Positions 17,929-23,227 of a DNA stretch of 49,822 bases are shown in pieces (positions within the stretch are counted from its first letter, which is position 1; every line of letters starts with the position of its first letter). The notes below the pieces were generated by a model. The model ran no database searches and was not told the origin of the DNA. It was given only the letters and a program-made list of their open reading frames with translations. A program made the translations under genes and the position numbers. Origin of the DNA: Actinomycetota bacterium (GTDB lineage: Bacteria > Actinomycetota > Acidimicrobiia > IMCC26256 > PALSA-610); NCBI GenBank assembly GCA_005773635.1, contig SXHN01000043.1, forward strand, positions 1-49,822, written 5' to 3'.

Positions 17929-18687
17929 TTAGCGACGATCGGCGTGCAGTACCGCAGCGATTTGTTGATACGCAAGGGCGCCCGGCGACTTGGGCGCGTG
18001 ATCGAGGATCGTGATCCCTTGCGACGGCGCTTCAGCGAACCGCACACTTTTCGGGATCGGGGGATCGAGCACCTCAATGCCAAAGCGTTCGCGCACATCT
18101 TCAATGACCTCTCGAGCGTGGCGTGTGCGACTGTCGAACATGGTCGCGATTGCCCCCCGAACAGTGAGCTTGTCATTGGTGTATTCGCGTACGTCGTTGA
18201 TGGTGTCGAGTAGTTGCGCGACGCCGCGATGAGACAGGGCTTCGCACTGGAGTGGGATGAGCACTTCTTGTGCTGCTGTGAGCCCATTGACCGTGAGCAC
18301 GCCGAGTGTTGGAGCGCAGTCAATGAGAATGGTGTCGAATTCCTCGGCGAATGGCGTCAGTGCTTTGGCGAGCGTGTGTTCGCGCCCAGTTCGGGTGAGC
18401 AGCGCCATTTCCGCGCCCGCGAGGTCGATGTTGGTGGGCAACACGCTCACGTCGTCCAGCTTGATCAGAATGTCGTGGGCTGCGTGCTTTCCCGTGAGCA
18501 CGTTGTGCAGTGATAGCTCGAGTGCGTCGGGGTCGAGGCCGAGCGAAAAACTCAGACAGCCCTGAGGATCAAGATCGACGAGCAATACCCGTTCGCCAAG
18601 GCGGGACAAGGCGATACCCAGGGTGTGTGTGGTGGTGGTTTTGGCGACGCCACCCTTTTGATTTGCTACCGCGATAATTCGAGACAT
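17929..18687 (-). CDS. ParA/Soj-family ATPase without a ParB neighbour
   Basis: Deviant-Walker ATPase of the chromosome/cargo-partition family, 252 residues. The start MSRIIAVANQKGGVAKTTTT contains the deviant Walker A (KGGVAKT, signature Lys at 11 and catalytic Lys at 16). The Walker A' VLLVDLDPQGCLSF and Walker B DTILIDCAPTLGVL follow, then the C-terminal block PPIPKSVRFAEAPSQG. The frame extends eight codons upstream, but the ATG at 18687 gives the family start. No parB, parS-like palindrome, rnpA or gidB is nearby, so this is probably not the main chromosomal parAB. Positioning of another cargo is possible. Confidence 0.92.
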   Translation of the reverse strand: MSRIIAVANQKGGVAKTTTTHTLGIALSRLGERVLLVDLDPQGCLSFSLGLDPDALELSLHNVLTGKHAAHDILIKLDDVSVLPTNIDLAGAEMALLTRTGREHTLAKALTPFAEEFDTILIDCAPTLGVLTVNGLTAAQEVLIPLQCEALSHRGVAQLLDTINDVREYTNDKLTVRGAIATMFDSRTRHAREVIEDVRERFGIEVLDPPIPKSVRFAEAPSQGITILDHAPKSPGALAYQQIAAVLHADRR

Positions 18688-18832
18688 TGGTGACACAGTA
18701 GATGCCCGCAAAATTCTTTGTGTCCACCTCGCACCCTTTACCCGATTACCGGTTACTATGAGCCAAGCGACCTAGTTCGCTCCGGGCGTGTGACGCAAGC
18801 CACCATCGGACCGCCAGAAAAAGGACAGCCCA

Positions 18833-19045
18833 GTGACCAGAACCGAAAACCAGTCATACGACGACGATGCACTCTTGACCCCTTCGGAGGTTGCCGCGAT
18901 GTTTCGCGTCAACCCCAAGACCGTGACCCGTTGGGCACGAGCAGGAAAAATCTCAGCAATTCGCACGCTCGGCGGTCATCGCCGTTTCCGGGCCAGCGAA
19001 ATCCGAGCCTTTTTGGCCGAGGTCGAAGAACGCCAAGTTCTCTAG
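18833..19045 (+). CDS. bldC: BldC-like MerR-family helix-turn-helix regulator
   Basis: Small DNA-binding protein, 70 residues. It is almost entirely a MerR/excisionase-type winged helix: LLTPSEVAAMFRVNPKTVTR, then WARAGKISAIRTLGGHRRFR. This matches actinobacterial BldC, a head-to-tail DNA binder that controls the timing of development in Streptomyces. The start is GTG at 18833 with AAAAGGA about eight bases upstream. It lies divergent from the ParA gene. In a non-sporulating relative its regulon is unknown; the symbol denotes homology. Confidence 0.9.
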   Translation: MTRTENQSYDDDALLTPSEVAAMFRVNPKTVTRWARAGKISAIRTLGGHRRFRASEIRAFLAEVEERQVL

Positions 19046-19099
19046 CCGTACATGCGCAGTTCGGACTGGGCGGTCCCTGAACTGTGCGGTGAGTGGTGT

Positions 19100-19128
19100 G
19101 CTCCGCTGGTGCAAGTTTCCAGCGGAGC
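19100..19128. terminator. Convergent-gene hairpin between bldC and a lipoprotein gene
   Basis: GCTCCGCTGG and CCAGCGGAGC form a perfect 10-bp stem around a 9-base loop, extendable by one G-T and one G-C pair. A second, imperfect hairpin (CGCAGTTC and GAACTGTGCG) lies just before it, at about 19055-19088. Located between two convergent genes, it probably ends transcription from both sides, although neither side has a long T-run. Confidence 0.6.
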
Positions 19129-19138
19129 GCGCACCCGA

Positions 19139-20134
19139 TCAGCTTTCGTCGTGGCCCTCGTCGCCATGCGCGGCATCGTCACTGTGGCTTCCGTGGTCGT
19201 CGTGCGATTCGCCATCAAGTTGAGCACGGTCGCTCATGCCCTGCGGCTTACCGAAGCGGTCATCACCGGCAGGTTCGATCACCATCTTTGAACCTTGGCA
19301 TGGTGCTGCAAGCAGAGCTTTGGTGTTCTTGGCGTTGGTCGGGTCGTCATTGTATTTGGCGACTTCCCAGTCCAAACGGGGGTTATCGGCGGAGAACACG
19401 CCATCAGGGCTCGGGCAATTCTTCGGCCAGTAGTGACCCATCCAACCGGTTTGACCGCCGACCTTGCCACCGCGTGCTTCACATACATCCTTGGGGGTGT
19501 GGTCGCCACCAATCACGAGACCGGTCTTGGGGTCGGTGCAAAGACCTTCGTGGTAATGCCACGGCATGTACTTTGCCCAGAGCGCAGAGTCGGATGCGGT
19601 GTTTGGTGATTCTTTCGTGAACATCATGTAGCTGAGCCCAACGATGGGCGCGGTCGGTTCGCTACCGCCGTAGAGCAGCATCAATGGTTTCTCGGTATCC
19701 GGCGTGCCGGAAATGTGCTTGATGCACACGTAGTGCGCGGCGATGCCAGCGACGTAGACCGTCGCTCTGTAGCAACCGAAGTCAAGCGCATCTTGTGCGG
19801 TTGGGAATTTCGCCATGACATCGTCCATGGTCGCAAGTTCGCTGCGCAAGGTGTCGCATTTGCTGGTGTCGGTGAGCGGAGCCCACGGTTGCGCGCCGTG
19901 CTCGTTGCCCATGTGTTGTACTTCATCATCGGGCTTTACGGGTGGGTTTTTGGCCCAATACGAAGCGGTATTGAATTCCCAATCGCAGCGGCCCGGCAGG
20001 GTGGTCGTGGTGGGTTCTGGTGCTTTGGTCGTTGTCGCTTTTGCGGGCGTTGTGTCGCTGGATCCGCAGGCGGAAAGTAGGAGCACTCCGGCTACGAGCA
20101 GCGCCGGCAAATGAGAGGTACGAATACGAGGCAT
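19139..20134 (-). CDS. Secreted lipoprotein with His/Asp-rich C-terminal tail
   Basis: About 331 residues, of unknown function. The signal peptide ends in the lipobox LLLSAC (Cys23), followed by a Thr/Pro-rich linker (TTTKAPEPTTTTLPG), so the mature protein is probably membrane-anchored outside the cell. The folded part has several Cys residues (CDWEF, CDTLR, DFGCYRAT, YVCIKH, GLCTDP, DVCEARGG, PKNCPSP, AAPCQG) that could form disulfides. The last ~25 residues are mostly His, Asp, Ser and Glu (SHDDHGSHSDD, HGDEGHDES), a metal-binding-type tail. The start MPRIRTSHL at 20134 is chosen for its signal-peptide fit; the frame continues to 20176. Confidence 0.8.
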   Translation of the reverse strand: MPRIRTSHLPALLVAGVLLLSACGSSDTTPAKATTTKAPEPTTTTLPGRCDWEFNTASYWAKNPPVKPDDEVQHMGNEHGAQPWAPLTDTSKCDTLRSELATMDDVMAKFPTAQDALDFGCYRATVYVAGIAAHYVCIKHISGTPDTEKPLMLLYGGSEPTAPIVGLSYMMFTKESPNTASDSALWAKYMPWHYHEGLCTDPKTGLVIGGDHTPKDVCEARGGKVGGQTGWMGHYWPKNCPSPDGVFSADNPRLDWEVAKYNDDPTNAKNTKALLAAPCQGSKMVIEPAGDDRFGKPQGMSDRAQLDGESHDDHGSHSDDAAHGDEGHDES

Positions 20135-20193
20135 ACGCACAGAATTGCACACGACGTGTAAGAAGGTCAACCACACTGCTGGGGCGGACAGAA

Positions 20194-20230
20194 GAGCGAT
20201 ATGAGTGACACGACACTCGTTGGGGCGGAC
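20194..20230. repeat. 37-bp direct repeat, copy 1
   Basis: Identical over 37 bases to 20287-20323, starting GAGCGATATGAGTGACACG and ending GTTGGGGCGGAC. Inside it, ATGAGTG-ACACGA-CACTCGT is a near-perfect hairpin (one G-T pair). The flanks are also related: GGGGCGGAC occurs a third time at 20181-20189. The repeat lies between the lipoprotein start and tRNA-Phe. Confidence 0.85.
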
Positions 20231-20286
20231 GAATTAGCCGGTACGCGAGGGTTCGCGGTGGCGATGGCAGCTCAGGAGCGACGGAG

Positions 20287-20323
20287 GAGCGATATGAGTG
20301 ACACGACACTCGTTGGGGCGGAC
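20287..20323. repeat. 37-bp direct repeat, copy 2
   Basis: Second exact copy, 93 bases from copy 1, ending 21 bases before the 3' end of tRNA-Phe. The spacer between the copies contains GGAGCGACGGAGGAGCGAT, so small sub-repeats are present too. Two copies only, too few for CRISPR. It looks like a small interspersed repeat inserted next to a tRNA. Confidence 0.85.
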
Positions 20324-20344
20324 GGAGTAGCCCCCATATACAAG

Positions 20345-20417
20345 TGGCCGGGACCGGCGTCGATCCGGTGACCTCACGCTTTTCAGGCGTGCGCTCTGCC
20401 AACTGAGCTACCCGGCC
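20345..20417 (-). tRNA. tRNA-Phe (GAA)
   Basis: Complete cloverleaf on the reverse strand. The acceptor stem is GGCCGGG/CCCGGCC, the D-arm GCTCAGTTGGCAGAGC, the anticodon stem CACGC/GCGTG with loop CTGAAAA (anticodon GAA), and the T-arm GGATCGACGCC-type loop. The discriminator is A; CCA is not encoded. It lies downstream of the Glu/Asp-like tRNA and is probably co-transcribed with it. Confidence 0.93.
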
Positions 20418-20422
20418 GGGTG

Positions 20423-20442
20423 TGGCGGGCAAATGCCCGCCA
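20423..20442. repeat. Perfect inverted repeat between two tRNA genes
   Basis: TGGCGGGC-AAAT-GCCCGCCA: an 8-bp GC-rich stem with a four-base loop in the 30-base spacer between the two tRNA genes. There is no T-run, so it is more likely a processing or spacer hairpin than a terminator. Confidence 0.6.
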
Positions 20443-20447
20443 CGGAG

Positions 20448-20521
20448 CGGTCCAGACGGGACTTGAACCCGCGGCCTCCGCCTTGACAGGGCGGTGTCCT
20501 AGGCCACTAGACGATGGGGGC
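20448..20521 (-). tRNA. tRNA with GTC anticodon; apparent tRNA-Glu/tRNA-Asp chimera, possibly non-functional
   Basis: Reverse strand. The 5' half (GCCCCCATCGTCTAGTGGCC, then TAGGACACCGCCCT) is what I expect of an actinobacterial tRNA-Glu. The 3' half (GTCAAGGCGGAGGCC, GCGGGTTCAAGTCCCGT, CTGGACC) looks like tRNA-Asp, and the anticodon is GTC (Asp). The D-stem, anticodon stem (CCGCC/GGCGG) and T-arm pair, but the acceptor does not: GCCCCCA against CTGGACC gives only three of seven pairs. A normal partner for that 3' strand would be GGTCCAG. The junction falls in the CCGCCCT shared by both tRNAs. This could be a real deletion fusing neighbouring tRNA-Glu and tRNA-Asp genes, or an assembly collapse. 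CCA is not encoded. Confidence 0.7.
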
Positions 20522-20588
20522 TAGATGTCTCCCAAGAAGACTGGCGGAGCGTAGCAAACGACTGAGTAGTTCACTCGGGTCGAATACC

Positions 20589-20617
20589 GAGATATTCGCT
20601 CCACGTGTGACGGTCAA
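20589..20617 (-). promoter_or_regulatory. Candidate promoter of the tRNA pair
   Basis: Reading the reverse strand: TTGACC, 17 bases, TATCTC. The -35 is strong and the -10 weak. It lies about 70 bases upstream of the 5' end of the first tRNA. A small inverted repeat CGAATA-CCGAGA-TATTCG (20581-20598) covers the -10. Weak evidence, chosen for spacing and position. Confidence 0.35.
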
Positions 20618-20672
20618 GTGGCATGTGTTGGTGTTCCGTCAACGCCACGGGTAGCGACTACGGTCGAAACCG

Positions 20673-21077
20673 ATGTCGAAACGAATGATTGATGGCGATG
20701 TCGGCGCGATTCGGGGCGCGGTATTGGCGCTTGTGCTGACGTTGGTTATCGGGGCATGTTCAGAGGGTTCGAAGGGATCTCCCGGGCAACGACTTGGCCC
20801 CAACAAGACGCCGGTTGCATGTGATCTGTTTGGTCCACTCGATTCGGCTGCGGCCAAGATCAAAGCCGCTGACCCCAGCGATCCGGTCAGTTTCGCGAAG
20901 GCGCTCGCTGACGCAAAGGCTCAGTATCTCGATGGTCTCGAAAAGCTCAACAAGGAATTGCCGAGCGCGATACAGCCCGCCGTGGCCGAGGTAAAGGTGT
21001 TGGTCGAAACCGATGATTTCGTGGCCGCGGCAAAAGCTCGCAGTCCGATCACGAAGTGGGTCGCCGACAACTGTTGA
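20673..21077 (+). CDS. Small lipoprotein of unknown function (134 aa)
   Basis: Signal peptide with hydrophobic core AVLALVLTLVIGAC and a lipobox Cys at about residue 29, so it is predicted to be a membrane-anchored extracytoplasmic protein. The mature part is ~100 residues, helical and charged, with CDLFGPLDSAAAKIKAADPS, YLDGLEKLNKELPSAIQPA and a terminal Cys (WVADNC) that may pair with the Cys near the start. The start is ATG at 20673, with an alternative four codons later. It resembles small helical actinobacterial lipoproteins, but I cannot name a family. It lies between the tRNA-Asp/Phe and tRNA-Lys genes. Confidence 0.75.
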   Translation: MSKRMIDGDVGAIRGAVLALVLTLVIGACSEGSKGSPGQRLGPNKTPVACDLFGPLDSAAAKIKAADPSDPVSFAKALADAKAQYLDGLEKLNKELPSAIQPAVAEVKVLVETDDFVAAAKARSPITKWVADNC

Positions 21078-21158
21078 GACGGGTTGGTGTCTGTAGGTAT
21101 TCGAAGTTTGGTATTCGTGCGGGTATCGACGTTGATGCCACGTAAGATCACAGCACTA

Positions 21159-21235
21159 GGGCTGCTAGCGCAATTGGTTAGCGCGTCGGACTTTTAATCC
21201 GCAGGTTCCGGGTTCGAGTCCCGGGCGGCCCACCA
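21159..21235 (+). tRNA. tRNA-Lys (TTT)
   Basis: Cloverleaf with acceptor GGGCTGC/GCGGCCC (one G-T pair), D-arm GCGCAATTGGTTAGCGC, anticodon loop CTTTTAA (TTT) and T-arm CCGGGTTCGAGTCCCGG. The 3' CCA is encoded. A -10-like TAAGAT at 21143-21148 sits ten bases before the 5' end, and a terminator hairpin follows immediately. The nearby integrase remnant suggests that this tRNA served as an attachment site. Confidence 0.95.
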
Positions 21236-21238
21236 CTT

Positions 21239-21270
21239 GACCAGGGCTTTTATGCCCTGGTCGTTTGTTT
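21239..21270 (+). terminator. Intrinsic terminator after tRNA-Lys
   Basis: GACCAGGGC-TTTTAT-GCCCTGGTC, a perfect 9-bp stem, followed by the T-rich GTTTGTTT. It is four bases after the CCA end, a standard Rho-independent terminator for the tRNA transcript. Confidence 0.85.
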
Positions 21271-21316
21271 CCGGTTCCGAAACTGATCATTTGCTAACGA
21301 ACCCAGCCGGACACGA

Positions 21317-21757
21317 TCAGTTTGAACGGGTAAAGGCGTTCCCGATAGCACTCGCTGCACTGTCGCTCATGCCGTCGGTGATGTGTTGATAGGTCCGCAT
21401 CGTGAAGGCAGGATCGGCGTGGCCGAGCACTGTACCGGCTATCGCCATGTGGACATCTTCTTGGAGCATCATCGTTGCGACGCCGTGACGGACATCGTGC
21501 AATCTCATCTTCGGGTCGAGTCCTGCACCGATAGCAATTCGTTTGAACCCTTGTGTGAACCCATCGGGTGATAGCGGAGATCCGTCGCCATGATCAGCGA
21601 TGAGGTCGTTGTCTTGCCAGACTCGACCGAGCGCCAACCGTCTCTGAGTTTGATCGACCTTGTGTTTCTTCAACCGTGTTTGAGGCTCGGCTAGACCGAA
21701 AAAATGTGGTTTTGAGTCGTGTTGATGAATGGCGGGCGGCAATTTGGTTGATGCCAA
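21317..21757 (-). pseudogene. Truncated tyrosine recombinase (phage-type integrase), C-terminal fragment
   Basis: Only the C-terminal catalytic part of an integrase is present. Recognisable homology runs from about 21679 to the stop at 21317. It has RLALGRVWQDNDLIADHGDG, then box II LHDVRHGVATMM (H-x-x-R), the following LGHADP and the nucleophile Tyr in MRTYQHI. The N-terminal arm-binding/SAM-like domain and the first catalytic Arg are missing. The upstream residues (MASTKLPPAIHQHD...) do not look like integrase. It cannot be an active recombinase alone. It ends 85 bases from tRNA-Lys, the typical place for an element integrated at a tRNA, so this is probably the scar of a lost or decayed island. 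Confidence 0.85.
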
Positions 21758-21781
21758 CTACGTTCGCTCTACGTTGTAGCT

Positions 21782-22342
21782 GTGCCTCATATCATCCTGC
21801 TGAACGGGCCCCCAGCCAGCGGCAAGTCAACGATGGCAAGGAGTCTTGCGGCCAATCGCCCGCTTGCGTTGAACTTGGACGTGGATGCTGTACGAAGCGC
21901 TCTCGGCGCTTGGATCGATCAACCTCACGAATCCGGGCTCGCGGCCCGCGTGCTCGCAGTTGCGATGGCAACCACCCATCTCGGACATGGTCACGATGTC
22001 ATCGTCCCGCAGTTACTTGTGCGCGACACCTTTATTCTGGAATTGGAAGCGGTGGCCGACCAGACCAGATCGCGGTTCATAGAGATTGCCCTCATCGTGG
22101 ATCGCGACGACGCGATCCGGGCGTTCGAGTCGCGTAGCGCTTCGCCTGAGAACCAGCAGCACCGAGATGCGCAACATCTCATCGAGCGATCGGGCGGAAT
22201 TCAAGAGCTCGTAGAGCTGCACGACAGGTTCATGGATTTCCTTGACACGCGCACAAACGCTCACAGGATTCGCGTCGTTCTCGGCGACGTCGAAGGAACC
22301 TTGCGTCTCGTCGAATCCGCGATCAGCGCTCACCGAATGTAG
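21782..22342 (+). CDS. P-loop kinase-like protein (AAA_33 / zeta-toxin-like fold)
   Basis: About 186 residues. It begins PHIILLNGPPASGKSTMARS, a Walker A loop right at the N-terminus. NLDVDAVRSALGAW then supplies the Asp of a kinase-type substrate site, and a lid-like Arg-rich region (IVDRDDAIRAFESRS) follows. The fold resembles small phosphotransferases of the shikimate/gluconate/chloramphenicol-phosphotransferase group; the substrate is unknown. The GTG at 21782 is the only plausible start. It lies just beyond the integrase stub on the opposite strand and may be former cargo of the element. Zeta-type toxin is an alternative, but no antitoxin gene is adjacent. Confidence 0.75.
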   Translation: MPHIILLNGPPASGKSTMARSLAANRPLALNLDVDAVRSALGAWIDQPHESGLAARVLAVAMATTHLGHGHDVIVPQLLVRDTFILELEAVADQTRSRFIEIALIVDRDDAIRAFESRSASPENQQHRDAQHLIERSGGIQELVELHDRFMDFLDTRTNAHRIRVVLGDVEGTLRLVESAISAHRM

Positions 22343-22375
22343 CTGCGCGTAGCTTTTGCAGCGCGATCATTGGTG

Positions 22376-23101
22376 ATGGCTGGTACCGCGTCGGTTGAGT
22401 ATTCCGTATCAACCTGGTTTCAAGCCGTGCCTCCGGTGCCGGGACCCGTGCGCGGTGCCGTGTTGGACCAGATTGTTGCGATGATCGACGTGCTAGGTGG
22501 CCATCGACTTCGTGTCGCGATCGATGGATTTACAGCCTCGGGTAAGACGAGTCTCGGGCATGAACTCGCGCGCGGACTTGCCCTGCGCGGCCGCCCGGTG
22601 TTTAGAGCGTCACTCGATGACTTCAAACGTCCTTGGAGCGACCGGCATCTCTACGACCGAGAGTCCGGCGAGGGCTATTACCGGAATGCGTTCGATAGCG
22701 AGGCGACGTACCGGTTGTTGCTGGAGCCATCCGGCGCGTCCGCTGATGGAAATGTCGCGCTGTGCAGCATTGATCCGCTGACCCAGATTGATCATTCTGC
22801 GATCAGATCGTCGATGCCGGAGAACGGGATTCTTGTGGTGGATGGTGTATTTGCTCTCCGCCCGGAATTTAACGACTATTGGGATTTCAGAATATGGATC
22901 GACATCGACCCGGAGCTGTCGGTGACGCGAGGGGTCGGACGCGACGCGGGAGTGGTTGGCGACGTAGAAGGCGCCGAAAAGCTTCATCGCGACCGCTATC
23001 TCGTGGGCGAGCTGCTTTACATCGCGGAGGTCAGTCCACGTGCATTCGTCGATGTCATCGTTGACAACACCGACATCGCGCAACCGCGACTCCTTGCGTA
23101 G
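22376..23101 (+). CDS. Uridine kinase-like P-loop protein
   Basis: About 241 residues. An N-terminal helix precedes the P-loop VAIDGFTASGKTSLGHELA. The uridine-kinase-like substrate region FRASLDDFKRPWSDRHLYDR and YYRNAFD follows, then a Walker B-like strand GILVVDGVFALRPE. DHEC-like lid features (DRYLVGELLYIAEV) complete the phosphoribulokinase/uridine kinase fold. Many such proteins in Actinomycetota are annotated as uridine kinase without proof of substrate. It follows the preceding kinase gene by 33 bases in the same direction, suggesting a two-gene unit. ATG at 22376 is preferred over the in-frame TTG and GTG just upstream. Confidence 0.8.
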   Translation: MAGTASVEYSVSTWFQAVPPVPGPVRGAVLDQIVAMIDVLGGHRLRVAIDGFTASGKTSLGHELARGLALRGRPVFRASLDDFKRPWSDRHLYDRESGEGYYRNAFDSEATYRLLLEPSGASADGNVALCSIDPLTQIDHSAIRSSMPENGILVVDGVFALRPEFNDYWDFRIWIDIDPELSVTRGVGRDAGVVGDVEGAEKLHRDRYLVGELLYIAEVSPRAFVDVIVDNTDIAQPRLLA

Positions 23102-23227
23102 AAACTGCAGCTGGTGGGATCAAGCCTCGAAGCTGAAGAAGATTCCTTCTCTGTCAATCGGCTTGTTGCGCGTCTTCGCACGGCGATGTGCTGATCGTTT
23201 CGACATCAGCGCATCGCCCGCGTGCGT

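Noticed and set aside
20181-20323. Possible CRISPR array
   Set aside because: Only two full repeats with one 56-base spacer, no cas genes in the window, and sub-repeats inside the spacer.
19926-20432. A 168-codon reverse-strand ORF with a repeated RPPQRVSCHSYRSSV peptide
   Set aside because: It runs through tRNA-Phe and the 37-bp repeats; the peptide repeat is just the translated DNA repeat, and the lipoprotein gene occupies the other part.
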